The notes beneath the pieces were generated by a model. That model did not search any database, was not told the origin of the DNA, and saw nothing but the letters and a program-made list of their open reading frames with translations. Positions 1 to 9,700 of a stretch of 64,000 nucleotides of DNA are shown here, piece by piece. A program made the position numbers and the translations under genes. Each line of letters starts with the position of its first letter. Position 1 is the stretch's first letter. Origin of the DNA: RGIG464 sp045599585. Its GTDB lineage: Bacteria; Myxococcota_A; Bradymonadia; UBA4248. Location of the stretch: the NCBI GenBank assembly GCA_045599585.1, contig JAZRWH010000085.1, positions 1 through 64,000 of the forward strand. The letters are read 5' to 3'.

Positions 1-230
1 GAAGAAATGTATCAAAAGCTCTCAAAAGAAGGCGCGTGCAGCTCATTTGAACGAAGTGAGTTCTGCACGCGCGACAAAAGAGCGCGGGGATTCCAAAGGG
101 GCGTCCGCGATACGACGCCCCTTTGGGCCGTCCGCAGGACAAAATGAGAATAAGAAAAGTCTAAAATTCTGTAACGAGCGCATTTTGTTGCAGTTAATAA
201 AATATGTCGTAAAACATCAATAATTTTCTT
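1..230 (+). repeat. Dispersed repeat family C, copy 1 (cut by window start)
   Basis: This non-coding stretch holds a chain of hairpins: GCGCGTGCAG paired with CTGCACGCGC (about 31-81), then CCAAAGGGGCGTC paired with GACGCCCCTTTGG (about 91-125), then a short linker and a weaker CTGTAACG-type hairpin near 172-196. The linker and last hairpin recur at 35.27, 41.75 and 43.19 kb. The left end probably lies outside the window, because copy 4 has extra matching sequence upstream. No gene is visible in 1-504. Confidence 0.75.
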
Positions 231-323
231 TAGTTATAATTGTAATTTTAAATTCACAACACAATATACACCACAAACATTTTTTTCGTTTGTAATAACA
301 AATTAGATATTAATTCACCAGAA

Positions 324-376
324 GGGGTAGCCGCGTATTTGCTTGCAAATAGCGGCTCAGGGGAAGACTTTCCCCT
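324..376 (-). repeat. Compound bulged-hairpin element (class A), reverse orientation
   Basis: The bulged hairpin has inner arms TATTTGC and GCAAATA and outer arm AGCCGC, with an extra G before TAT (a C on the other strand). It is followed by a GGGGAAAG-type second hairpin. It lies just 3' of the minus-strand lipoprotein gene ending at 505. Seven other copies in the window share the frame but differ in the inner arm. Confidence 0.85.
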
Positions 377-504
377 CACAAAAAATAATCAATTTCAACA
401 ATGCCCAAACAAAAAAAGCTCAAATCATAGTTAAACACTATCATTTGAGCTTTAGTATTAATTTATATAATGACTTGGGGACGAGCCCCAAATCGTTTTA
501 ACGA

Positions 505-3500
505 CTAGTATTGGACAGTAGCCCAACCTTCGCCTTGGTCTGCCCAGTTAAGGAAGCAGAATACACGCTGAGCTTTTTCACCTGCATCGTTGGGATCATG
601 TTTAAGATCAAACGAGAAGGCATAGTAATAATTGCCAGACGTGCTGAAGTTAACCATCGAAATGTATTCGTCGTTGTTTTGAGCGTTATTACCGCCGAAC
701 TGCGTATTGACGGACGCAGGCTCCAGAACCCAATAATTGCCCGGGAAGATCGGGTTGGTCGAGTATCTGAAGTAAGGAATGTAATGGAAGTGAGCGTCTA
801 CGATCTTGTTGCACGGTCCGCCATTAGCCTGGCCGGTGCAGCCAGGAATATAGATCTGGGCATACATCAGATTGTCAACGCCAACAGAGGTTTCAATTGA
901 AGCAAGTGTGGTAGGAATGCCGCAGCTGTAGTCAACGCCGCGTTCAAATTTGGCACCTTCAACGGCAGGCTGGCTGACGTTAAGCGTAGCAATTTTGTCC
1001 ATCGAGAACTCGGGATGAGCTTCTTCGCTGACATTTTTGCAATAGGTTTTGGTTGCACCGCCATCGAGGCTGTAAGCGAAAAGCAAACCGTATTCACCAG
1101 CTTTATCGACTGTAATGGAGCCTGCAAATTCGTCGTTATTGCCTTTATCATCGACGAACTCAACTTCCTTCCACGTATAGTCTTTAGGCGAATCTGCCGT
1201 TTTGTCGCCATAACCGATATAAGCCGTCAAACCCGCACACTGACCAGAAGGTTCGGTGCAGCCTTCGACGTACGCCTGGCTGTAGATGCGATCTGTTTCA
1301 ACGCCAACTTCGGTTGAAATCGTGTTGTCTTTATATTTATCCGTATAGAATTGACACCACGAAATCGTCTTTTGCTTCGGATCACGAACTGTCATGGTTG
1401 ATACGTTGCTCGCTTTAAATCCAGCGTCGTTGTCAAAATCGCAGTATTCCCACGACTTGCCATTATCGGTGCTGAAACGATAAACAACAGCATACTCACC
1501 CGCTTTGTTCGGCTTAAGCGTCGCATAATATTCGTCGTTGTTGCTCGACGTCATAGCATCATTATATTTAGCCGCAACGTAGGTATAGGTCGATGGATCG
1601 GCATCTTTTGCACCATAACCCACTTCAGCTGTGATCGATGCACATTTTTTGTCGCCTTCGGTACAGCCGTTGACCAAAACCTGTCCATAAATCTCTTCAG
1701 TCGTACTGCCAGTCTCAACGTTGATCGAGGCTGGATGCTGAACACGGCACCACGCAACGACGTCTTTGTCTTCGGCCACTGTCATCGTGCCCATCTTGCC
1801 CGTTTCGGTGCCTTCGAGATGATCATCCGTTGTACCACATTTGACCCACGCTTTGCCGTCAACGGAAAATTCATAATAATACGCGTAGCTGCCCGCTTTT
1901 TTGGGGCTAAGTACAGCCATAAACTCGTCGTTATTGCCAACGTCAAGTGCCGCGGCATTAAACGTGGCGTTGACGGATTCGACGACTTTGTTGTCAGCTG
2001 TCGAAATGTACGTGATACGACCTTTCAAATCAGCACAACCCTCTGCTGTTCCCGTGCAACCTTCGACATAAGCACGTCCGAAAACGAGTTCCGTGTCGTG
2101 ATTGGCGCGAACTTCTAACGTGTTCGGTCCCCACAAACGACACCACTCGACCGTTTTAGGTTTGGGCTGAGGATCCGGATCGGGATCGACGCTTTCTTCA
2201 TCTTTGACATTAAGCGTCATGGCATCCGAAACGCTGAAAACAGGGTCATCCGTCGTATCGCAATACGTCCACGATTTGCCATCATCAACGCTCATACGAT
2301 ACAAAATGCCGTACGAACCAGCCTGAACTGCCGTAACGGAACCCATAAATTCGTCGTGCAGCTGGCCGCCAGAACCATCGTAACTCGGGTTAATGGCCGC
2401 TTCTTTCCAAATGTACTCTTTGTCGAGATTCTCGGCTGTTACGTATTTTTTGCCGTAACCAATCTCTGCTTTGAGCGTTTTGCAATGATTTTGATAATGC
2501 GTGCAGTCTGCAACAAAGCCCTGCGCATAAATGGGTTCGGATGCAACGCCTGTCGTAGCTTCGATCGTCGTTGGCTGATTCATAATACGACACCAGCCAA
2601 CTTTGGGAGGTTCTGGCTCGGGTACAGCAGAAACTGTAAATTTGCCTGCCTGATCGATGTTGAAGCCGTTGTTTGAACCGTCCATATCGCAATACGTCCA
2701 GTTCGTACCGTCCAAACTAAAACGATACGCCACGCGATACGTGCCTAACGCCAACGACATCGACGTCATATACTCGTCATTCGAAGCTTTCGATGCACCG
2801 TTAAACGTCTTATTGCGTTCTGCACTCACCCACTTCCATGCCTGAATATCACCTGCAGACTCGCTGTCAGCCGAAATATAGCCGATCTGAGCAACAACGC
2901 CCTCGTGCGACGAGGCTTCACCCGTTTTGCCAGCCGCATACACTTCTGCATAGGCACCCACGGGCTCTTCAGGCGTTACAGAAGGTTCAACGTACGTCAA
3001 CTGACACCAATCGATCATCGTAGGATCCGGCTGTCCTTTAATGTAGCTGAACGTACCTGCCGTCATCGTCTTGGAATCAACTTCGAGCGTTACCATAACG
3101 TCGCCCGTGCCCTCAGGAGCCTTCGCAGATACGACTTCTGCCTTCACTGATTCAGGCTTCACACAGTTCGAACCAAAACAGACTTTGCTCGTTTTGTCGA
3201 GTGACGAACCCGAAATCGTCACGACAACGCCAGGAAGACCAGAACTCGGTTCCATACCTGAAATCTTAGGCACCGGTACGACAACGCTGGATTCCTCGCA
3301 CTTGTCGTTCACACACGTACAGGCCTTGCTCGACTCCTCGCCATTAATACACGTGGTCAGGAGCGTACCACTACTGCACTTCGATCCCGTATAGGTACAC
3401 TTCACAGGCTCGGGATCCTTTTTGCATTCTCCTGCAACACAAGTGCAAGTCGTCGTGATCTCAAGACCATTCTCACATTTTAACTGTGCCGTGCCCATCG

Positions 3501-3762
3501 CATTGCACTTGGGCTCCGTGTAAGAACACTGCGATGTCACATCCTGACACGAGCCGTTCAAACACGTACACGTCGTCTTTTCCTCTTTGCCGTTCACACA
3601 CTGCAAACGCACCGTGCCATCTGCATTGCAGCGCGGCTCGGTGTAGCTACACTCTGACTTTTCTCCACCTTTGTCTTTCGAGCTAGAATCCGAGTCCGAA
3701 TCGCATGCAGACAACGCTAACGTCGATAACGCAAGAACAAAAACTGTCTTTAAATCTCTCAT
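505..3762 (-). CDS. Large secreted lipoprotein: Cys-rich repeats, IPT/TIG domain and six tandem modules
   Basis: Function unknown; a cell-surface or secreted role is inferred. I chose the start at 3762 (MRDLKTV) because AAGGAG sits a few bases upstream and it opens a clean signal peptide with lipobox LSAC (Cys20); the frame stays open further upstream but without a signal sequence. Of about 1085 residues, roughly 35-160 hold three CSYTEPRC / CTCLNGSC repeats, and 165-245 look like an IPT/TIG immunoglobulin-like fold. From about 260 on come six modules of roughly 130 residues. Each opens with WC(R/Q) and continues through Y.Q.YV.GCT and NNDEYM to an aromatic-rich YRFS.DGKSW.YCD end. The four-cysteine pattern in each module suggests disulfides. 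Similar modules occur in secreted myxobacterial proteins (family recollection). The gene stands alone, with repeat elements on both sides. Confidence 0.85.
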   Translation of the reverse strand: MRDLKTVFVLALSTLALSACDSDSDSSSKDKGGEKSECSYTEPRCNADGTVRLQCVNGKEEKTTCTCLNGSCQDVTSQCSYTEPKCNAMGTAQLKCENGLEITTTCTCVAGECKKDPEPVKCTYTGSKCSSGTLLTTCINGEESSKACTCVNDKCEESSVVVPVPKISGMEPSSGLPGVVVTISGSSLDKTSKVCFGSNCVKPESVKAEVVSAKAPEGTGDVMVTLEVDSKTMTAGTFSYIKGQPDPTMIDWCQLTYVEPSVTPEEPVGAYAEVYAAGKTGEASSHEGVVAQIGYISADSESAGDIQAWKWVSAERNKTFNGASKASNDEYMTSMSLALGTYRVAYRFSLDGTNWTYCDMDGSNNGFNIDQAGKFTVSAVPEPEPPKVGWCRIMNQPTTIEATTGVASEPIYAQGFVADCTHYQNHCKTLKAEIGYGKKYVTAENLDKEYIWKEAAINPSYDGSGGQLHDEFMGSVTAVQAGSYGILYRMSVDDGKSWTYCDTTDDPVFSVSDAMTLNVKDEESVDPDPDPQPKPKTVEWCRLWGPNTLEVRANHDTELVFGRAYVEGCTGTAEGCADLKGRITYISTADNKVVESVNATFNAAALDVGNNDEFMAVLSPKKAGSYAYYYEFSVDGKAWVKCGTTDDHLEGTETGKMGTMTVAEDKDVVAWCRVQHPASINVETGSTTEEIYGQVLVNGCTEGDKKCASITAEVGYGAKDADPSTYTYVAAKYNDAMTSSNNDEYYATLKPNKAGEYAVVYRFSTDNGKSWEYCDFDNDAGFKASNVSTMTVRDPKQKTISWCQFYTDKYKDNTISTEVGVETDRIYSQAYVEGCTEPSGQCAGLTAYIGYGDKTADSPKDYTWKEVEFVDDKGNNDEFAGSITVDKAGEYGLLFAYSLDGGATKTYCKNVSEEAHPEFSMDKIATLNVSQPAVEGAKFERGVDYSCGIPTTLASIETSVGVDNLMYAQIYIPGCTGQANGGPCNKIVDAHFHYIPYFRYSTNPIFPGNYWVLEPASVNTQFGGNNAQNNDEYISMVNFSTSGNYYYAFSFDLKHDPNDAGEKAQRVFCFLNWADQGEGWATVQY

Positions 3763-3908
3763 GTACCGCTCCTTAACTATGCGTACGCGCCCACTGTGGG
3801 CTCCCTGCTTACAGCAAAAAAAACGATACATTTCAACCTTTCTGTTGAATTATTTACATTTTTTTGTCAATTGTTTCGAATTTCTACTTTTATCTTTTTT
3901 AGAACGCG

Positions 3909-3972
3909 GGCCGCTATTGCTGCGCAATACGCAGCCACGCAGGCCGGCTATTGCTGCGCAATACGCCGGCCT
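3909..3972 (+). repeat. Two simple bulged hairpins (class B), forward
   Basis: The first (3909-3936) has inner arms TATTGC/GCAATA with outer GC pairs. The second (3941-3972) has outer arm AGGCCGGC, inner arm TATTGC, loop TGC, and the 3' side ATA-C-GCCGGCCT with the unpaired C. They lie 3' of the Rrf2 gene and 5' of the lipoprotein gene. The rest of 3763-4055 is AT-rich with nothing else recognisable. Confidence 0.8.
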
Positions 3973-4055
3973 CTTGCGACCAGGGCAGCCTCAAACTTCA
4001 CGCTTCAACACAAAACACAAAAGAATAAAATACAAAAAATCTTTATTTTTGTGAA

Positions 4056-4505
4056 TTACAAGCAACTATCATCTGAAATACAAAACCGGGCCCTAGCCGG
4101 ATGATCCCACATCAATTTCGAGATCGTTACACTGTCGAGATAATTCGTTACGAGCGCATTCAGCTCTTTCCACATCGAAAGCGTACGACATTCAGCGGAA
4201 TGATCGCAATTCGGCGCATTACACTCCAAACAAGCCACAGGCGCTAAATCACCTTCCGTCAGACGAAGAACTTCACCTACCGTAATGAGGCTAGGATCAC
4301 GCGTTAGACAATATCCGCCACCTTTACCGTGAATGCCCTTCACAAACATATTTTTGGTAAGTATTGGAACGATCTGCTCCAAATACTTCAGCGATATCCC
4401 CTGACGCTCCGCAATCTGTTTCATGGGTATAAAGTCATCATGGGCGTGCTCTGCAAGATCAATTAAAACGCGAAGTGCGTAACGGCCGCGCGTCGATACT
4501 TTCAT
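4056..4505 (-). CDS. Rrf2-family transcriptional regulator with a cysteine cluster
   Basis: A 149-residue DNA-binding regulator of the Rrf2 family. The N-terminus MKVSTRGRYALR, a winged-helix region with GISLKYLEQI, and the wing GKGGGYCL are typical. Cys92, Cys95, Cys100 and Cys106 form CLEC-x4-C-x5-C, the loop where IscR-type members bind an Fe-S cluster; here the spacing has an added cysteine, so cluster binding is likely but not certain. A GAGAGGG ribosome site precedes the ATG. It lies 370 bp downstream of cysK on the same strand. Two palindromic sites upstream of cysK fit Rrf2 operators, so control of cysteine synthesis or Fe-S assembly (CymR- or IscR-like) is inferred. No iscS/iscU genes follow it. 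Confidence 0.92.
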   Translation of the reverse strand: MKVSTRGRYALRVLIDLAEHAHDDFIPMKQIAERQGISLKYLEQIVPILTKNMFVKGIHGKGGGYCLTRDPSLITVGEVLRLTEGDLAPVACLECNAPNCDHSAECRTLSMWKELNALVTNYLDSVTISKLMWDHPARARFCISDDSCL

Positions 4506-4875
4506 GACAACCCTCTCGCTCTAAATACGCTTTACATGCTGCTTCGTATCACGATAACGCAAGCACTACGATGCAGCGCTCATCATCATTCATACAGCCA
4601 GTTTTATATTAACTGACTGATCCGACTTTATTTATTCCTATCAACTACAGCTTAAATTGACATAATCGATATACAAACCAGTGATTCAATGTTTGAATAT
4701 CATCTATAGGCCAATGTAACCTGCGATGCGTATATTAAATATTGTCCAATAATCTCAATTGTTTTGGAGTACGCCAGCCAATGAAGTCAAAATCATAAAA
4801 CTCAAAAGTTATATCCATCAACTTCTGCTTGGATGGCGTAGAGAAAACGGCTTTCTCCTTCAAAACATGGATAGA
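4506..4875. other. Intergenic region between the Rrf2 gene and cysK
   Basis: No gene is visible. It holds the Rrf2 promoter region, an AT-rich stretch at 4600-4740 and a small TTCAA-TGT-TTGAA dyad near 4692. A weak GAGAAA/TTTTCTC hairpin near 4841-4857 could act in cysK termination, but it lacks a good T-tract. Confidence 0.4.
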
Positions 4876-5808
4876 TTATTCAGCAAAGAGGGCCGTAGAC
4901 AAGTAACGATCGCCCGTGTCCGGAAGCAGTACCACGATGGTTTTACCTGCGTTTTCGGGACGCTTGGCTAACGAAATTGCGGCAAAAGCAGCAGCACCGG
5001 AGGAAATACCAACTAAAACGCCTTCTTTTTTGCCAATGAGTTTGCCTGTTGCAAAAGCATCGTCGTTCGAAACTGGAATAATCTCGTCATAAATGCTCGT
5101 ATTGAGAACATCAGGAACAAAGCCAGCGCCGATACCTTGAATTTTATGCGGACCAGCGACACCTTTGGAAAGAACAGGAGAGGTTTCAGGCTCTACTGCA
5201 ACGATCTTTATGTTCGGATTTTTAGATTTAAGATATTCGCCCACACCTGTGATCGTACCGCCCGTGCCTACACCAGCAACAAAGATATCCACTTTTCCGT
5301 CTGTATCTTCAAAGATCTCGGGCCCTGTCGATTCGCGATGGGCTTTGGGGTTCGCCGGATTGACAAACTGACCGGGAATGAAGCTGTTGGGGATCTCTGC
5401 TGCTAACGCTTCTGCTTTGGCAATCGCACCTTTCATACCCTTGGCGCCTTCGCTCAATACAAGTTCAGCTCCGTACGCTTTCATAAGCTGGCGACGCTCA
5501 ACGGACATCGTTTCGGGCATAACAATAATAATTCGGTATCCACGAGCTGCAGCTACAGCAGCAAGACCAATGCCAGTATTGCCAGAAGTCGGTTCGATGA
5601 TTACTGACCCAGGAACGAGCTTGCCAGAAGCTTCTGCTTCATCAATCATCGCTTTCGCAACGCGATCTTTAACAGATCCTGCAGGATTGAAATATTCAAG
5701 TTTCGCCAAAATTGTGGCTTTGAGGTTTTCGGAGGCTTCTATGTGCGAAAGCTCCAAAAGTGGGGTTTTGCCAATAAGTTGATCTGCAGAAGTATAAATT
5801 TTGGACAT
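4876..5808 (-). CDS. cysK: Cysteine synthase A (O-acetylserine sulfhydrylase)
   Basis: This PLP enzyme makes L-cysteine from O-acetylserine and sulfide in the cytoplasm. The 310 residues match the family's usual length. Visible motifs are NPAGSVKDR with the PLP lysine K47, the substrate loop EPTSGNTGIGLA, the phosphate-binding GVGTGGTITG, and SSGAA near the C-terminus, which ends PDTGDRYLSTALF. The ATG at 5808 follows AGGAG at about 10 bases. The Rrf2 regulator lies downstream on the same strand, and two ACCTAC...GTAGGT dyads lie 70-135 bp upstream, suggesting regulation by that protein. Confidence 0.97.
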   Translation of the reverse strand: MSKIYTSADQLIGKTPLLELSHIEASENLKATILAKLEYFNPAGSVKDRVAKAMIDEAEASGKLVPGSVIIEPTSGNTGIGLAAVAAARGYRIIIVMPETMSVERRQLMKAYGAELVLSEGAKGMKGAIAKAEALAAEIPNSFIPGQFVNPANPKAHRESTGPEIFEDTDGKVDIFVAGVGTGGTITGVGEYLKSKNPNIKIVAVEPETSPVLSKGVAGPHKIQGIGAGFVPDVLNTSIYDEIIPVSNDDAFATGKLIGKKEGVLVGISSGAAAFAAISLAKRPENAGKTIVVLLPDTGDRYLSTALFAE

Positions 5809-5878
5809 TTTTTGTTCTCCTTAATGTGACAATTTTCGTCGATTAAATGCGCTTCATTACCCATGAAGTAAACCAAAC

Positions 5879-5897
5879 ACCTACTATCTTGGTAGGT
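5879..5897. promoter_or_regulatory. Putative Rrf2 operator, site 1
   Basis: A perfect dyad: ACCTAC, a 7-nt spacer, GTAGGT. It sits about 71-89 bp upstream of the cysK start. Size and layout fit Rrf2-family binding sites. Binding by the Rrf2 protein at 4.1-4.5 kb is inferred from proximity. Confidence 0.6.
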
Positions 5898-5923
5898 TTT
5901 ATGTACACCGTTATACGCCGTTT

Positions 5924-5942
5924 ACCTACTATGTCAATAGGT
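5924..5942. promoter_or_regulatory. Putative Rrf2 operator, site 2
   Basis: A second dyad, ACCTAC-7 nt-ATAGGT, with one mismatch. It has the same spacer length and lies 45 bp from site 1. The same half-site and spacing twice in one promoter argues against chance. Confidence 0.55.
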
Positions 5943-6108
5943 TAATTGTAGACACCTCTGTTTTTATGCATCCTCTCCCCTCAAAATCCCCACAAATCGC
6001 AAGGCTTATGTTGTACTATTCAATCTATGGCCAACAGTCGGCCACAAATCCTCGATGCCTCCTTCGTATTTTTTAAGCGTAAAAGCGCCAAATCAAACAG
6101 GTAATTCT

Positions 6109-6636
6109 ATGAACGATTGGAAAATTGGCGAAAGCCACACACTTCTGCACACTTTTATTTGGGACGTTCTCGAAACTGAAAAAGAAATGCCGAATGGAAA
6201 AACCGGTAAATTTGTCTCTCTTAAAGCTCCAAATTGGTGTTCTGCTGTGATTAAAAATGTCGATACGGGCAAATTTATCATGGTCAAAGAGTTTAGACAT
6301 GGCGTTAACAAATGGGTTTATGCTTTCTCTTGCGGTACCGTCGAAGACGGTGAATCGCCTGAACACGCTGCATTACGCGAAGTTGAGGAAGAAACAGGCT
6401 ATAAAAATCCTCAAATTATTAAAAAGCTCTACGCAGCTAATCCCAATCCTGCCTTTATGTCCAATACGACGACCTGTTATTATATGGAAGTTCGTGGCAC
6501 GCGTGACAGCCAGCATCTTGACGAAACAGAATTCCTCAATGTCATCGAAGTCGACGATCCCTCCGACTACCTCTCCGACGAATCATCTCTTACCGCGCAA
6601 TTGGCTTGGGAAAAGTATTGTCGTTATTACAAATAA
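6109..6636 (+). CDS. NUDIX hydrolase (ADP-ribose pyrophosphatase-like)
   Basis: A 175-residue NUDIX hydrolase, an Mg-dependent enzyme cleaving nucleoside diphosphates linked to another group. The full NUDIX box is visible at about residues 76-98: G-x5-E-x7-REVEEETGY. The fold and length resemble the ADP-ribose/ADP-glucose pyrophosphatase branch, but the substrate cannot be read from sequence. I chose the ATG at 6109 (MNDWKIGE), which follows CAGGTAA, over the in-frame ATG at 6055, which has no ribosome site and adds 18 unremarkable residues. It is divergent from cysK and convergent with dnaE. Confidence 0.9.
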   Translation: MNDWKIGESHTLLHTFIWDVLETEKEMPNGKTGKFVSLKAPNWCSAVIKNVDTGKFIMVKEFRHGVNKWVYAFSCGTVEDGESPEHAALREVEEETGYKNPQIIKKLYAANPNPAFMSNTTTCYYMEVRGTRDSQHLDETEFLNVIEVDDPSDYLSDESSLTAQLAWEKYCRYYK

Positions 6637-6688
6637 CACTTTCCAAGAAGTTCGCATCGTTTTCTACACGCACGCCTGCTTGACCGAT

Positions 6689-6781
6689 GCGCGTATCGCA
6701 AAGCGATAGCGCGAAGGGCGAGACGTATGCCGAAGGCATAGTCGAAGCGCGGCAGCGTATCGGCGAAGCCGATAGCTGCCG
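6689..6781 (-). repeat. Three bulged hairpins (class B) between convergent genes
   Basis: The hairpins lie at 6689-6712 (GCGC-G-TATCGC, loop AAA), 6722-6743 (GAC-G-TATGCC type) and 6750-6781 (CGGCAGC-G-TATCGGC). All are in reverse orientation. They fill the gap between the NUDIX gene and dnaE and end 6 bases from the dnaE stop codon, so they may serve as terminators or transcript ends. Confidence 0.85.
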
Positions 6782-6786
6782 TCCAT

Positions 6787-9700
6787 CTATGAAGCAGCCC
6801 CCAAATCGCCACTTGGACGTAATTTGAGTTCATAGTGTTCGACACCGAGAATTTCGTCGATTTTTTTGAGAAACGCATCCGTTAGCGTTGCAGAGCAAAA
6901 CAGTCTAAATTCAGCGTTACATCGGCCGCGACTTAATTTTAGATAACAATGCGTCGGGCCGGGATGAGCGACAATGAGGTCATGAAGTTTTTCGACGTCT
7001 TCAGGTGAATGTTCTTCGGTGTCTATTTTGAAGAGGATGTGAGAAATACGCTCGGTACGCAATTTTTCGACGGGATCGATTGATTCGAGGATAATTTCAG
7101 CTTTGCGTGCGTCATCTTCGCCAGAAAACTGGAGCTTTCCAGTCAGGACCACGGGGCCTTTGAGCGAAAATGCTTCAGCACCGATTTTTTCAATTGTACG
7201 CGCAAAGGCAACAAAGCCGACTTGTCCAGTTTGATCTTCGAGGTTACCGGCAGCCATTTTTGAGCCGGACTTGAGCGTTCGTATACCAGTCCCTTTGAGG
7301 ATGCCGCATACGGAGACACGAGCTCTTTCGGGCAAATCGTTGAGATCAGCGACGCGATTTGAGGCAAACAGGAGCGATTCTTGAGCGTAATGATCCATGG
7401 GATGTCCCGAAACAAAAAAGCCTATCAATGCAAATTCGTTTGCAAGGACGTCATTTTCAGGCCAAGGCGGAGCCTCGTTATAACGGTCTTTGAGCATTGA
7501 GCCCGCATCCTTAGATTTAGATGCGAACAGGGTAAAAAGCGAAGTCTGTCCAGATTCTTTTTCTTCGCGAGTCGTTTTGCTTCGATCCAGAGCTTTTTGC
7601 ACGGTTGCAAACATACGTGCGCGAGCAACACCGATATCTCGGATATTTTTGATCGGTTTTTCCCACATCGTGTCAAACGCACCGCTCTGAATGAGAGCTT
7701 CTATGACGCGCTTATTCACGCGCTGATCGACGCGGGCACAAAAGTCGAACAAGCCTTTGAAGGGGCCATCTTTTTCGCGAGATTTAAGGACGGATTCGAG
7801 AGCTGCGGCGCCGACCCCCTTAATACCGGCCAACCCAAAGCGCACGCATCGGTCGACGACACTAAAATTTAATTCAGATTGATTAATATCTGGTGGAAGA
7901 ATTTTTACACCATTTTGACGGGCGTCGTTGATTGTTCGAATAACCTTATCAGGATTATCTTGGTCGCAGGTCATGAGTGCGGCATAAAGTTCGACGGGAT
8001 AATAGTATTTGAGCCAAGCCGACTGATAGGTAATCAGGGCGTAGGCTGCCGAGTGAGATTTATTAAAGCCGTATCCAGCGAATTTTTCGATGAGGTCGAA
8101 GATATAGCTAGCTCTTTCAGCATCAACGCCATTTTGGACGGCCCCCTCAACGAAGCCGCTACGCTGTGCTGCGAGTACTTCAGGTTTCTTTTTACCCATA
8201 GCACGGCGCATGATGTCAGCGCGTCCGAGCGAGAAACCGCTGAGAATCTGTCCGGCTTGCATGACTTGTTCTTGGTAAACGAAAACGCCGTAAGTTTCTT
8301 TAAGGATGCCTTCGAGCAGCGGATGCGGGTAGTCTGGGTCACGTTTGCCGTGCTTTGTTTCAACAAACTGGTCGACCATACCAGAGCCCATTGGGCCTGG
8401 TCTGAAGAGTGCGACGGCAGCAATGACGTCTTCAAAACAAGAAGGCTTCAGATCGAGGAGCAGTTTTTTAAAGCCATTCGATTCAACCTGAAAAACGCCA
8501 GTCGTTTTCGCCTGAGAGAGCATCTGGTAGATATTAGGATCTTCCAAATCGATCATACTAATATCGAGCTCGCTTTCACCGCGAAGCGCCCGCGTATGAT
8601 TGACGTGACGCATAGCATGCTGAATAACCGTAAGCGTTTTAAGGCCTAAGAAGTCGAATTTGACGAGGCCCGCTTCTTCGACTTCAGCTTTTGCGTATTG
8701 GGCGACGATTTCGCCGTTAGCCCCACGGAAGATGGGCACATAGTCCCAGAGCGGACCTTCGCTAATGACGATACCGGCGGCGTGCATACCTGTTTGGCAG
8801 AAGAGATCTTCGACCTGTTGAGACAACTTAAACAGCGTTTGATTACGCGGATCTCCGTCAATCAGAGCTTTGAGTTTAGGCTCATAGTCGTAGGCGACTT
8901 GAAGCGTCATGTGTGCAGCGTCGACGACTTTTCCATCCTTTTTTGTGACCGAATCGGGGATGAGTTTTGTGATGATGTTTTTTTCGGAAACTGAGAAGTT
9001 AAGGACGCGGCCCACCGAGTTAATCGCCGCTTTCGCCTTCAGAGCACCGAACGTAGCGATCTGAGCAACGTTATGAATGCCGTATTCTTCGGTCACATAT
9101 TTGATCGTTTCACCGCGTCGATCCATACAAAAGTCGACGTCGAAGTCGGGCATACTGACGCGTTCGGGGTTCAAAAAGCGTTCAAAGAGCAAAGAGAACG
9201 GAAGCGGATCAATGTCAGTGATCGTCATAGAGTAGGCAACGAGTGAGCCCGCCCCCGAACCTCGTCCAGGCCCAACGGGAATACCGTGCACTTTACTCCA
9301 GTGAATGAAGTCCCACACGATCAGGAAGTATCCGGGGAAGTCCATCTGAGTAATAACACTGATTTCGCGTTCGAGCCGGTGCCAATACTCATTTTCGTCG
9401 ACAACTTTGCCAGCCTGTTTAAACTTGGCCAAACGTCGAATCAATCCTGTACGTGCGACTTCTTTAAAGTACTCGTGCACGCCAGTTTTAGGCGTTTGAA
9501 CGTGATTGACTTCGATAAAATCTTTTGGCGTATGAAACTGGGGCAAAAAGACGGGGCCCAAGCGCACAGGGCAATAGACCGAATCAGCGATTTTGAGGGT
9601 ATTTTCGCAAGCTTCGGGAACGTCTTTAAAGGCTTCCCACATTTCTTCGTCAGTTTTCAGATAAAAGTCATCGACGACAGCCGCCTTGAGCTGATCGATA

